Notes under the pieces: model-generated | What the model was told of the DNA's origin: nothing | The model's database searches: none | Seen by the model: only the letters and a program-made list of their open reading frames with translations | Program-made: the position numbers and the translations under genes | Shown here: piece by piece, positions 34,972-43,342 of the stretch | Numbering within the stretch: the stretch's first letter is position 1 | Layout: each line of letters starts with the position of its first letter | From: Paenibacillus sp. Root52 | Lineage (GTDB): Bacteria; Bacillota; Bacilli; Paenibacillales; Paenibacillaceae | Assembly: GCF_001426865.1 (NCBI RefSeq) | Contig: NZ_LMFO01000033.1 | Coordinates: 124,001 to 188,000, forward strand | Direction of reading: 5' to 3' | Length of the DNA: 64,000 bases

Positions 34972-36327
34972 ATGAATTTCGGTAAGTCACATCTAGAAGA
35001 AAACAACTTGGGTAAGGGTGAACGCTTCTCCCGCGCAGGGTTCATTTTGGCAGCGATCGGTAGTTCAGTTGGACTTGGTAACATGTGGAAGTTCCCGTAC
35101 ATTACGGGAGAGAATGGGGGCGCAGCGTTTTTCCTGCTCTTTATCGTCTGTCTGTTACTCATTGGTCTGCCTGTATTGCTGGCGGAACTTGCAATTGGTC
35201 GAAGTGGGCGCGGAAGTGCAGCTACAGCGTTCATCAAGGCTGGCGGACATAAAGGGTGGCTAGCAGCAGGACTGCTGCAAGTTTTGACACCGTTTATTAT
35301 CCTTTCTTTTTACGTGATCATAGCAGGCTGGACACTCCAGTATGCGATCACATCTTTCAGTGGTAGTCTGTATAGTAACGCGGATTTTGGTGGGCAATTT
35401 GATTCCTTTATCGGTGGGTATATGCCGATTGTATGGCAGTTCGTTTCTGTGCTGATCACAGGCTGGATTGTAGCTAAAGGGGTCTCTAACGGAATTGAGA
35501 AGTTTAATAAAGTGCTCATACCCGCGATGTTGGTATTGCTTATTATACTGATGATTCGGGCCATCACATTGCCAGGAGCGGGTGCAGGGGTTTCCTTCTT
35601 CCTGAATCCAGACTTCTCTCAATTAACGACCGAATCGGCATTGGTTGCACTCGGACATGCCTTCTTCTCGCTATCTCTCGGGATGGGTATTCTCGTGACC
35701 TATGGTTCGTATGTTGATAAAAATCAATCTCTTGGCGCTGCGACAGTGGCTGTTGGTGCGGGTGACCTGATCTATGCCTTTATCGCAGGTTTAATTATTT
35801 TCCCAACGACATTCTCGTTCGGTATCGCACCGGATCAAGGGCCTAAACTGATCTTCGTTGCGCTGCCTGCTGCATTCTCGGCAATGCCGCTCGGCTTCCT
35901 GTTTGGCGGATTATTCTTCATCCTGTTGGCCATTGCAGCATTAACATCAGCCGTATCATTGCTGGAAGTGCCAGTTAAGTATTTCATGGAAAGATTGTCT
36001 TGGAGCCGCAGCCGTGCTGTATGGGTTATTTCGCTCGCGGTCTTCATTGTGGGTCTTCCTTCGGCCCTGTCGATGGGACTTGTGCCTGCGTTTAACATTA
36101 ACGGTACAAACCTGTTTGATTGGATGGACTTCATGGCTTCCAACATCATGCTTCCGGTCGGTGGATTGCTTGTCACAATATTTGCCGGTTACTTCTGGAA
36201 GACAGCAGCAGAAGCTTCTGGTCTGAAATCAGGCTGGTTCAAAGTTTGGCTGTTCATGCTGCGCTACGTAGCACCAATCCTGGTACTTCTGGTATTGTTG
36301 CACACATCCGGTATTATTCACTTCTAA
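34972..36327 (+). CDS. Sodium-dependent transporter, NSS (SNF) family
   Basis: This is a 451-residue membrane protein with 11-12 helices. The sodium/substrate-binding helix 1 is intact (RAGFILAAIGSSVGLGNMWK, then FPYITGENGGAAF). Other family blocks are GLPVLLAELAIGR and the helix-6 region HAFFSLSLGMGILVTYGSY. LeuT-type relatives import amino acids with sodium; the substrate here is not determined. GATGGAG lies upstream of the ATG. The gene is followed directly by the leader peptide and attenuator of the RlmN-type gene, so read-through from this gene is possible. Confidence 0.9.
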   Translation: MNFGKSHLEENNLGKGERFSRAGFILAAIGSSVGLGNMWKFPYITGENGGAAFFLLFIVCLLLIGLPVLLAELAIGRSGRGSAATAFIKAGGHKGWLAAGLLQVLTPFIILSFYVIIAGWTLQYAITSFSGSLYSNADFGGQFDSFIGGYMPIVWQFVSVLITGWIVAKGVSNGIEKFNKVLIPAMLVLLIILMIRAITLPGAGAGVSFFLNPDFSQLTTESALVALGHAFFSLSLGMGILVTYGSYVDKNQSLGAATVAVGAGDLIYAFIAGLIIFPTTFSFGIAPDQGPKLIFVALPAAFSAMPLGFLFGGLFFILLAIAALTSAVSLLEVPVKYFMERLSWSRSRAVWVISLAVFIVGLPSALSMGLVPAFNINGTNLFDWMDFMASNIMLPVGGLLVTIFAGYFWKTAAEASGLKSGWFKVWLFMLRYVAPILVLLVLLHTSGIIHF

Positions 36328-36341
36328 GAGGGATCATCAGG

Positions 36342-36368
36342 ATGACTACACAGATTTACCAAGCATAA
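36342..36368 (+). CDS. Putative leader peptide MTTQIYQA
   Basis: An eight-codon frame with AGAGGG (36327-36332) nine bases before its ATG. Its TAA merges with the 5' arm of the attenuator hairpin (starting 36367), so a ribosome paused on this frame would block that arm. This arrangement is known for ribosome-targeting antibiotic resistance genes; here it is a prediction from layout. Confidence 0.55.
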   Translation: MTTQIYQA

Positions 36369-36443
36369 AACCTCTTGGAAGAATTGCAAAAGCCCTTGTG
36401 TTCCAACGACAATTTTGGGACAATACGGAGTAGAGGTTTTTTT
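36367..36443 (+). promoter_or_regulatory. Attenuator upstream of the RlmN-type gene
   Basis: Terminator stem: AAAACCTCT (36367-36375) with AGAGGTTTT (36432-36440), followed by TTT. Competing inner pairings: TTGGAA (36375-36380) with TTCCAA (36401-36406), or GTTCCAA (36400-36406) with TTGGGAC further on. These overlap and look mutually exclusive, as in a translation-coupled attenuator. Confidence 0.6.
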
Positions 36444-36494
36444 GAAATGAAAACCGATGAGCCATATGCTTTTTTTCGAAAAGAGGACTGCGTA

Positions 36495-37589
36495 ATGAAC
36501 CAATCATCCATTTATGGATTAACATTAGAGCAATTACGTTCCTGGCTGCCGGAACACGGGCAAAAGAAATCCCGTGCTTCCCGGATCTGGGAATGGTTAT
36601 ATCAAGAACGTGTACATCAGTTTACAGAGATGACCGATGTGCGCCAGGAATGTCTGGACGTGATCTCCGAACACTTTACGATGAACTCTCTGAGTGAACA
36701 TGTGAAGCAAGAGTCGGCAGATGGTACAGTGAAATTTTTGCTGCGTTTGCAGGATGGGAACCTGATTGAAACGGTACTCATGCGTCAAAAGTACGGTCTC
36801 ACTGTATGTGTGACCACCCAGGTGGGCTGTAATATCGGCTGTAGCTTCTGCGCGAGCGGATTGATAAAGAAAAGCCGTGACCTGTCTGGTGGCGAAATTG
36901 TGGAACAGATTATGCATGTACAGCGTCATCTAGATGCAGCAGGTCAAGGTGAGCGAGTTACCAACGTTGTTGTGATGGGGATTGGTGAGCCATTCGATAA
37001 CTTCCAGAACATGACGGATTTCATCGAAGTGATCAAGGAGCGCAAAGGACTTGCCATTGCTGCGAAGCGGATCACCGTGTCCACCAGTGGTTTGCCAGAC
37101 AAAATCAAAGAGTTTGCAGACAGCAGTCTTCAGGTCAATCTGGCCATCTCCCTACATGCACCGAATAATGATCTGCGTACACACATCATGAAGATCAACC
37201 GGGCGTTCCCGATTGAGCAGTTGATGGATGCTGTTGATTACTACCTAGCAACAACGAATAAACGCATCATGTTCGAGTACATCCTGCTACGTGATGTGAA
37301 CGACCAACGCGAGCATGCTGCCGAGCTGGCTGAACTGTTGTCCAGTCGGAAGAGTATGGTCAGTGTTAACCTGATCCCATACAATCCGGTGGATGAGCAT
37401 AGCCAGTATCAACGAAGTACAGAAGAATCCATTCTGGGTTTCTATGATACACTCAAAAAGAACAGTATCAATGCTACGGTTCGTATGGAGCATGGTACTG
37501 ATATCGATGCAGCCTGCGGACAATTGCGTAGTAAACAGATGAAAAACAACGCGCCTGATCCGCAATCGGGTCGCCTTGCTCTTGGCTAG
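36495..37589 (+). CDS. rlmN: RlmN-type 23S rRNA (adenine-C2) methyltransferase
   Basis: This is a 364-residue radical-SAM methyltransferase. The iron-sulfur motif CNIGCSFC, the SAM block VVVMGIGEPFDNF, ITVSTSGL, LAISLHAPN and the C-terminal catalytic Cys in DIDAACGQLRSK are all present. The GEPFDN form is RlmN-like rather than Cfr-like (GEALAN). ATG 36495 (MNQSSIYGL) has AGAGG upstream; the open frame 40 codons earlier crosses the attenuator. An inducible leader is unexpected for a housekeeping RlmN, so this may be a specialised paralogue. That is inference. Confidence 0.9.
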   Translation: MNQSSIYGLTLEQLRSWLPEHGQKKSRASRIWEWLYQERVHQFTEMTDVRQECLDVISEHFTMNSLSEHVKQESADGTVKFLLRLQDGNLIETVLMRQKYGLTVCVTTQVGCNIGCSFCASGLIKKSRDLSGGEIVEQIMHVQRHLDAAGQGERVTNVVVMGIGEPFDNFQNMTDFIEVIKERKGLAIAAKRITVSTSGLPDKIKEFADSSLQVNLAISLHAPNNDLRTHIMKINRAFPIEQLMDAVDYYLATTNKRIMFEYILLRDVNDQREHAAELAELLSSRKSMVSVNLIPYNPVDEHSQYQRSTEESILGFYDTLKKNSINATVRMEHGTDIDAACGQLRSKQMKNNAPDPQSGRLALG

Positions 37590-37648
37590 GTATGTTCCGG
37601 ATATTTCATCCTACTGGATGAGTCCTGAACGTTGCCCGGTTTGCCTAT

Positions 37649-37702
37649 AAAGAAGAACGCCTATGGTCTGCTCAACCTGTGAGCGGCATAGGCGTTCTTT
37701 CA
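37649..37702. terminator. Strong bidirectional terminator
   Basis: AAGAACGCCTATG (37653-37665) and CATAGGCGTTCTT (37687-37699) are perfect complements with an inner GCTCA/TGAGC stem. It lies between convergent genes. Confidence 0.9.
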
Positions 37703-37703
37703 T

Positions 37704-38144
37704 TTATTTAAGTGGTTTGACCATCAATAGATGCGGAATGCCATCTTCCAAAAATACATCCGATGCTGGTGCGTATCCAAGACGTTCATAGAACCCGGAG
37801 GCTTGCACCTGTGCATGTAGTTTGGCTTTTGTCAGTCCTTGATCTAGCGCCATCTGCTCTAGCTTGTCGATCAGAACACGGCCTAGACCATGTTTACGGT
37901 ATTCCAGCATAACGCAGATTCGCTCTAGCTTAGCAACGTCATCAACGATCCGCAATCTGGAGGACGCGGCAGGCACTCCGTCTACATAGAGAAGAATATG
38001 GCGAGCTTCCGTACCTAAGGCGTCATATGCATCGAATTCATCTTCAGCCGGAACCCCTTGCTCCTCGACAAAAATAGACATGCGAATAGCGAAACAGGCT
38101 TCAAGTAATTCTTGATTATTAACCTCAACAACAGTGGTGTTCAT
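37704..38144 (-). CDS. GNAT acetyltransferase (YjcF-like)
   Basis: This is a 146-residue acetyltransferase of the YjcF/ElaA type: IRMSIFVEEQGVPAEDEFD near the N-terminus, SSRLRIVDDVAKLERICVM, the acetyl-CoA loop YRKHGLGRVLIDKLE, KLHAQVQASGFYERLGY and DGIPHLLMVKP. This matches the whole family length. AAAGGAGAC is correctly spaced on the minus strand. Substrate unknown. It is divergent from the MarR-led exopolysaccharide module. Confidence 0.9.
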   Translation of the reverse strand: MNTTVVEVNNQELLEACFAIRMSIFVEEQGVPAEDEFDAYDALGTEARHILLYVDGVPAASSRLRIVDDVAKLERICVMLEYRKHGLGRVLIDKLEQMALDQGLTKAKLHAQVQASGFYERLGYAPASDVFLEDGIPHLLMVKPLK

Positions 38145-38239
38145 GATGTGTCTCCTTTGGTTGATTATCTCGTAATATTATTTAAAATTAGTTATATCAC
38201 TTTTTTTGTTGCGAATGCAACATAAATTTAGATGAGGAT

Positions 38240-38716
38240 GTGAGTACGTTGAAGGACGTATTGCGTGAAATTGGTATGATTGCACGTTGTCTGGATTCCA
38301 TTAGTAATGTCGAATTTCAACATTTGAATTTATCACGGGGACAATACCTTTACCTCTATCGCATCTGCGAGAATCCGGGGATTATCCCGAATCAACTCGC
38401 TGAACTAATTAAGGTTGACCGAACTACGGCAGCTCGTGCAATCAGCAAACTAGAATCCGACGGATTTATAAGTAAACGCTCAGCAGTGGATAACAAGAAA
38501 AATAAAGAGTTATATCCCACAGAGGCCGGTCTTGAGGCGTGGGAGTTTATTCGTAGAGAAGGAGCTCACTCTGATCAAGTGACCTTGGCGGGATTAACGG
38601 AAGAAGAGATTGAGACGGCCGTATCTCTGCTACGCCGGATGCGTCACAACATTGAGGTTGATTGGCGGTTCGTGAAGAAGGGTGGGCGTAGACCGTATAT
38701 GGATCAGGAGGAATGA
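38240..38716 (+). CDS. MarR-family transcriptional regulator of the exopolysaccharide module
   Basis: This is a 158-residue winged-helix regulator. Dimerisation helices flank the core LSRGQYLYLYRICENPGIIP, QLAELIKVDRTTAARAISKL and wing FISKRSAVDNKKNKELYPTE. The start is ambiguous: GTG 38240 is used, but TTG 38249 has the better distance from GAGGATG. The gene ends 47 bases before the GH8-like gene, so it probably heads or controls that operon. The ligand is unknown. Confidence 0.85.
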   Translation: MSTLKDVLREIGMIARCLDSISNVEFQHLNLSRGQYLYLYRICENPGIIPNQLAELIKVDRTTAARAISKLESDGFISKRSAVDNKKNKELYPTEAGLEAWEFIRREGAHSDQVTLAGLTEEEIETAVSLLRRMRHNIEVDWRFVKKGGRRPYMDQEE

Positions 38717-38763
38717 TCAGCTCTTCGATCGATTACTTTCGAGGAAGAATACAGGAGGACAAG

Positions 38764-39873
38764 ATGAGAATCGTGAGCCGGAAAAGACTGCTATGGCTGC
38801 TTATTGTCGTTGCTAGTATTACGGGAGGGTCGATGATCTATATGAAGGGGCAATGGATAGTGGATGAACGATCTCCAACAGCTGCATTTGTTCAGCATCA
38901 TATGACCAATCCGAACGGTACGCTGGCCTCTTACCTGAAGGATGCTACATTGGAGACGCCTGATGTTGTAGCAGGTCGGGAAGCGTTGTCCGAGTCCTTG
39001 GGCTTATGGATGCAGTATGCTGTCGCCCAGAACGATGAGGAATTATTCAAGCAAAGCTACGACCTGCTAACGACCTATTTTCTAATGCCGCAGAAATATA
39101 TTGCCTGGAAGCTTGATGCTGAAGGGGAATCTTTGGTCACCACCAATGCGCTAGGGGATGATCTGCGCATCATAGGTGCGCTGCTATCGGCTGCTGAACT
39201 GTGGGAACAGGACAAGGCCAGAATACGTGAGACGGCTGCAGAACTCACCCAAACATTGAATCAATCGGTGCAGATGGAAGGCTACTATGTAGACTTTCAT
39301 GATTTCTCCAATGGAATTTCATCAGATACATTAAGTTTGGTTTACGTGGATCTACCCGCGTTGAATGCGATGGAGCGGTATGAATTGATTGAGCCAGGGA
39401 CGTACGAGAAGTACGAGTACTTGCTAAAAAGCATGCCGGATGATGGTCTGTTCTATCCTAAATCGTTTAATGTGAACTCCAAAACATATATCTATGATGA
39501 CAAGGTAAACCTGATTGATCAATTAATTGTGGCTAATCATCTGACAACAACCAGTCACAAGCCGGATAAGCTTATTTCTTTCTTAAAGGAAGAGTTTGCG
39601 ACCCGGAAGCAGCTTGCCGGACAATATAGACGAAGTGATCGTACACCCGTCGTTGCCTATGAATCCCCATCTGTATATGGACTTGCGATTCTACTTGCGA
39701 TCAAGTCAGGTGATCCAAAATGGGCTAAACAACTGTATAACCATATGATCACTTTCCGGAGCCAGGATCCCAATTATCCCGGTGGTTACGTATTTAACGG
39801 GGATACGCATGCATTTGATAACCTTTTTCCATTAATTGCTGCGACAGAATTACAAATATACCTTCGAAAGTAA
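38764..39873 (+). CDS. GH8-like glycoside hydrolase, membrane anchored (YdaJ-like)
   Basis: This is a 369-residue protein with an N-terminal signal anchor (residues ~8-26, LLWLLIVVASITGGSMIYM) and an extracellular (alpha/alpha)6 domain. GH8 signatures: SESLGLWMQYAV with the catalytic-acid Glu77, GDDLRIIGALL with the conserved Asp, and PNYPGGYVFNGDTHAFDNLF at the end. ATG 38764 has AGGAGG five bases upstream; an ATG at 38713 is too close to its ribosome site. Such hydrolases trim or edit the polymer made by the partner synthase, as proposed for YdaJ in the B. subtilis yda exopolysaccharide cluster. Confidence 0.82.
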   Translation: MRIVSRKRLLWLLIVVASITGGSMIYMKGQWIVDERSPTAAFVQHHMTNPNGTLASYLKDATLETPDVVAGREALSESLGLWMQYAVAQNDEELFKQSYDLLTTYFLMPQKYIAWKLDAEGESLVTTNALGDDLRIIGALLSAAELWEQDKARIRETAAELTQTLNQSVQMEGYYVDFHDFSNGISSDTLSLVYVDLPALNAMERYELIEPGTYEKYEYLLKSMPDDGLFYPKSFNVNSKTYIYDDKVNLIDQLIVANHLTTTSHKPDKLISFLKEEFATRKQLAGQYRRSDRTPVVAYESPSVYGLAILLAIKSGDPKWAKQLYNHMITFRSQDPNYPGGYVFNGDTHAFDNLFPLIAATELQIYLRK

Positions 39874-39998
39874 TCATTCTGTCATCTTATGAGATGGTGA
39901 ATATGGTAGCATATATTTTGCATTATTTTGTCGTAAATTGGTGAAATATTCAGTAGGGCATATAAATAACAAAATTTACATGCAGAAAGGAGAGAATG

Positions 39999-40874
39999 AT
40001 GAGAAATAAAGCACCTATTCGCCGGATTGGATGGGGATATGCCAGCTTGATTGGACTCGCTGTAATTCAGCAGCTTGTTGTATATCTCAAAATTTATATG
40101 AATCAAAGTTATACCACACTAGATGTCATTTTTAGTGTTGTGTCATTAGCTGCACTAGTTCTCGGTTTTATATTACCTGTCGGTGTATCTGTTGTTGTCA
40201 TATTTGTGTACCTAGTTTCTTATTTTGTGTGGTTGGTAACCTATGCCGATGTTAATGTGCTTACGTTCTCATGGTGGTTACTCATTCCCGCTAATGTTGC
40301 TGTGGCTGCATTCATCAAGGCCAGTCTTGTGCGGAGCGCACGGATTATGGATCGTTTGCAGGAGATGCAGGATCGTAATCCAGAGATTGATCTCGATACC
40401 TCGCTTGGAAACAAGGATGCACTTGCAGATACAGTGATCAAGCAGAGTAACCTTGCTAAACGGTATTCAGAGCAGTATGGATTCAGTATGGCGATGTTTA
40501 AAATTGAATTTCTACCCTTGGTTATGGAATCTCTCGGATCAGTGAGATATGCGCAGTTTCTGTTGGAGTTGTCCAGTACGATCCAGAAGCAGATCCGATT
40601 TGAGGATTACAAATTTTTTGTGGATCGTGGGCGTTTTGTCATTCTATGTCCGATGGTGAACGTAGAATATCTTCCCGTGCTTACCCAGCGGATCAAAAAT
40701 GCGATGATGGATCTATCTTTTATTGATAAGAAGGGAAATGAACTACAGACGGTTATTCGCTCAGGAGCGCTCATTTTTCAGAAAGAAAATTTCAGTAAGT
40801 ACGAAGATATTGATGCGGTTATTGCTGCGCTTGAACGGAACACAGAGACAGATCTCATCGGTGAATATATCTAA
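39999..40874 (+). CDS. Degenerate GGDEF membrane protein, probable c-di-GMP receptor (YdaK-like)
   Basis: This is a 291-residue protein with about four N-terminal membrane helices (residues ~10-115) and a cytoplasmic GGDEF-fold domain (about 130-285). The active-site signature is replaced by DRGRF (209-213), so no cyclase activity is expected. The inhibitory-site motif RxxD is retained as RFED (200-203), exactly five residues upstream. This is the pattern of c-di-GMP receptors such as B. subtilis YdaK. AAAGGAG gives better spacing to the second of two adjacent ATGs (39999). Confidence 0.85.
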   Translation: MRNKAPIRRIGWGYASLIGLAVIQQLVVYLKIYMNQSYTTLDVIFSVVSLAALVLGFILPVGVSVVVIFVYLVSYFVWLVTYADVNVLTFSWWLLIPANVAVAAFIKASLVRSARIMDRLQEMQDRNPEIDLDTSLGNKDALADTVIKQSNLAKRYSEQYGFSMAMFKIEFLPLVMESLGSVRYAQFLLELSSTIQKQIRFEDYKFFVDRGRFVILCPMVNVEYLPVLTQRIKNAMMDLSFIDKKGNELQTVIRSGALIFQKENFSKYEDIDAVIAALERNTETDLIGEYI

Positions 40875-40898
40875 ACTAGCTAGAAGGAGAGAAGCTCC

Positions 40899-41042
40899 GT
40901 GAACTATGTAACCTGGTTCATCCCCATATGTATAGCTATTAGCTGTATTTTGATGTTGTGTACAGTAGGCTTAACGATTGCCACGCTTCGATTCCGCTCG
41001 AAAGTCTATCGCAAATATGATCGGAGGAAACTAAGTGGCTGA
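40899..41042 (+). CDS. 47-residue single-span membrane protein
   Basis: GTG start behind AGGAGAG. The product has a hydrophobic segment (WFIPICIAISCILMLCTVG) followed by a strongly basic tail (RFRSKVYRKYDRRKLSG), so one membrane helix with a cytoplasmic basic end is likely. It overlaps the start of the GT2 synthase by eight bases, so it is translationally coupled. No family recognised. Its position between the c-di-GMP receptor and the synthase suggests an accessory subunit (inference). Confidence 0.72.
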   Translation: MNYVTWFIPICIAISCILMLCTVGLTIATLRFRSKVYRKYDRRKLSG

Positions 41043-42330
41043 TATTCTTTTACTGTTATCAATTTTTAGTATCTGGATAGCTGTATTTGAGTCCATCCTC
41101 ATCATGACGGGAGCCATTCGTTTCATTCATAAACAGGAGAAGATAGGCGTTCATATCCCTAAAGATATGGATCATTATCCGACAGTAACGGTTATGGTAC
41201 CTGCTCATAATGAGGGTTTGGTTATTGTGGCTACCGTGGAACATATATTGCAGATGAATTATCCCGAAGAGAAGGTACAGGTTATTGTTATTGCAGACAA
41301 CTGCACAGATGATACCGCGGCGAAGCTGCATGCCTTCCTAAGCAAAACCCGTTATGTCCATCGTGATGTGACTGTAATGGAGCGCAAAGGAACTGGAGGA
41401 AAATCCGGTGCATTAAATGACGGATTGGAGCTAGCAACAGGGGAGTGGATTTGCATTTTCGATGCTGATGCAGCCCCAGAGCGCAATTCATTAATGTTTC
41501 TGGCGCAGAAGTCATTGGAAAACCCAGAGAAGTATGGCGTCGTATATGGAAGAAACAAAGCTCGGAACAGAGGGCAGAACTTCTTGTCCAAATGTATTAA
41601 CTTGGAGCTTGTTACGGCACAACGTGTCTATCACACCGGCCTTTGGGAGCTGTTCAAGCTAGGTACAATTCCGGGTACGAACTATATTATAAAAACAGAA
41701 CTAATCCGTGAGATCGGTGGTTGGGATGTTACAGCCATTACCGAAGACACCGCACTGTCTTTTGACATTCTCGCTCGTGGACAATTGATTGCACTGGCTC
41801 CCCAAGCCGAGGCATATCAACAGGAGCCTGAGAAGCTCAGTGTATACATGAAACAACGCGAACGTTGGGCAAAAGGAAACTACCAGGTGGTACTGGATAA
41901 TTTCCTGAACCTGTTCAACCGCACTAACTGGCGTAGCAAGGTGTTGTTGCTGTACTATGCTATCAGCTATTTTTGGTTTATGATTGCGATCATTGTATCG
42001 GATATTATTTTTATCGTTAACCTCGTGTTCCAGATTATTGGCCTATTCAAACCTGAATTCAACGCTCCATTCCAGTTCTCAGGAGACGTGTATGTGTATC
42101 TTGTTATCGCTTGGGCATTAATGTACTACATTTATGTGCTGCAGATTAATCTCGCCCTGGCTTCTGATATTGGACAGAGCAATATACGCAATTTCATATA
42201 CGCCTGCCTATCCTATTTTACCTATGCACAGTTATTTATTCTCATTTCCATCAAGGCATCTTACTCGTTAACGATGGATAAGATCCGTAAGCGTGAGAGT
42301 AAGTGGTATAAGACACAACGTTTTGGATAA
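41035..42330 (+). CDS. Processive family 2 glycosyltransferase (exopolysaccharide synthase, YdaM-like)
   Basis: This 431-residue membrane-bound synthase is of the cellulose/hyaluronan/PNAG type. It has an N-terminal helix (3-27), a cytoplasmic GT-A domain with ADNCTDD, DAD (143-145), the catalytic TED (236-238) and QRERW (274-278), and three to four C-terminal helices (about 305-410). GTG 41035 has GGAGG seven bases upstream. Its gene neighbours supply a degenerate GGDEF receptor and a polymer hydrolase, which strongly suggests c-di-GMP-controlled polysaccharide synthesis. Confidence 0.9.
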   Translation: MADILLLLSIFSIWIAVFESILIMTGAIRFIHKQEKIGVHIPKDMDHYPTVTVMVPAHNEGLVIVATVEHILQMNYPEEKVQVIVIADNCTDDTAAKLHAFLSKTRYVHRDVTVMERKGTGGKSGALNDGLELATGEWICIFDADAAPERNSLMFLAQKSLENPEKYGVVYGRNKARNRGQNFLSKCINLELVTAQRVYHTGLWELFKLGTIPGTNYIIKTELIREIGGWDVTAITEDTALSFDILARGQLIALAPQAEAYQQEPEKLSVYMKQRERWAKGNYQVVLDNFLNLFNRTNWRSKVLLLYYAISYFWFMIAIIVSDIIFIVNLVFQIIGLFKPEFNAPFQFSGDVYVYLVIAWALMYYIYVLQINLALASDIGQSNIRNFIYACLSYFTYAQLFILISIKASYSLTMDKIRKRESKWYKTQRFG

Positions 42331-42352
42331 TCAAATTCATTCTAACGCTATC

Positions 42353-42389
42353 AGGCTACTTTCTGAACATTTCGGAAGGTGGTCTTTTG
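42353..42389 (+). terminator. Terminator after the exopolysaccharide operon
   Basis: AGGCTACTTTCTGAA pairs fully (with G-U pairs) with TTCGGAAGGTGGTCTT across a CAT loop, then TTTT. Confidence 0.75.
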
Positions 42390-42450
42390 GTATAGGTGGA
42401 CGGTCTTACAGACTTCAGGTATACTCATTCGAGCGAATAAATAGGAGGCG

Positions 42451-43185
42451 ATGAGGCTGGTTAACAGGGGATCGGATTTCTATGATAATGAGGCTAACTT
42501 TGAGAAGTATATGGAGCGACGGCAGTGGCAGGAGAATGCGAACGATACGCTGGAGAAGCCCATTATGCTGGAGTTAATTGGAGATGTCTCAGGCAAAAGC
42601 GTATTAGATCTAGGCTGCGGGGATGCCAAGTTTGGTGCAGAATTGCTTGGGGCACAGCATCGGGCGGCTAGTTACACCGGGGTTGAGGGGTCAGTTAACA
42701 TGGTAGATGCAGCCCACGAATCGGTAAAAGGTCTGAATGCTGAGATCAAGCAAGCGTTCCTTGAGGACTGGAATGATGAGGCGCAGACCTATGACGTGGC
42801 AATATCCAGATTAGCCATTCACTACATCGAAGATATAGATAGCCTATTTCAAAAGGTATATCACACCTTAAAGGATGGAGGAACGTTCAGTTTTTCGGTT
42901 GAACATCCGGTAATCACATCCACCTTACAGCCTTCAGGTACTCGAACGAACTGGATCGTAGATCAATATTTCATCGAAGGGTTTCGGGAGCAACAGTGGT
43001 TAGGTGGTTCGGTGAAGAAGATGCACCGTGCACTTGAATCATACTACATCGCTCTACAGAAGGCGGGCTTCCGTGTGGAGCATTTACGGGAGTCAGCGCC
43101 ACAGCGTCAGCATTTTGTGAATGAAGAGACGTATCTACGGCGTCAGCGGATTCCGTTATTTTTATTCTTATCGGCTCGAAAATAA
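42451..43185 (+). CDS. Class I SAM-dependent methyltransferase
   Basis: This is a 244-residue methyltransferase. Motif I VLDLGCGDAKFGAELLG (about 51-67) is followed by YTGVEGS, and motif post-I/IV is DVAISRLAIHYIEDIDSLF; the C-terminal FSVEHPVIT is frequent in this group. AGGAGG is only two bases before the ATG, so a CTG codon two residues in (spacing eight) or the ATG may be used. Substrate unknown; probably small-molecule. Monocistronic. Confidence 0.85.
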   Translation: MRLVNRGSDFYDNEANFEKYMERRQWQENANDTLEKPIMLELIGDVSGKSVLDLGCGDAKFGAELLGAQHRAASYTGVEGSVNMVDAAHESVKGLNAEIKQAFLEDWNDEAQTYDVAISRLAIHYIEDIDSLFQKVYHTLKDGGTFSFSVEHPVITSTLQPSGTRTNWIVDQYFIEGFREQQWLGGSVKKMHRALESYYIALQKAGFRVEHLRESAPQRQHFVNEETYLRRQRIPLFLFLSARK

Positions 43186-43207
43186 AAGGATGACTTGCAC
43201 AGCTTGC

Positions 43208-43312
43208 TGTGGATAATTCATCTAAGCGCCATCAGCCCAAACTTCTATCCACATGTGGATAAGAGGTTTGGGCTGATGAATTAGAGCTCTATACACAGAA
43301 ATGTGTGCACAA
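43208..43312. promoter_or_regulatory. DnaA-box cluster
   Basis: Five DnaA-box-like 9-mers occur in 105 bases: TGTGGATAA at 43208 and 43254 (exact reverse complements of TTATCCACA), CTATCCACA at 43245, CTATACACA at 43289 and TGTGCACAA at 43304 (one mismatch each). Two of them abut head to head at the centre of a long inverted repeat. The cluster lies between convergent genes. Confidence 0.6.
43230..43278. repeat. Long perfect-type inverted repeat
   Basis: A 24-base arm (43230-43253, starting CATCAGCCCAAAC) pairs with a 25-base arm (43254-43278, ending GTTTGGGCTGATG) with one bulged base and no loop. It could extrude as a cruciform or act as a transcription barrier between convergent genes; no T-run follows on either side. 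Confidence 0.75.
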
Positions 43313-43342
43313 CATAGTAATAGATGTTGATGAAATAAGCTA

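Noticed and set aside
36495..37589. Cfr-type resistance methyltransferase
   Set aside because: The SAM motif reads GIGEPFDNF, as in RlmN; Cfr has a GEALAN-type motif at this place.
38713..38763. Longer N-terminus for the GH8-like protein overlapping the MarR stop
   Set aside because: The ribosome site would be only one to two bases from that ATG; the ATG at 38764 has proper spacing and starts a clean signal anchor.
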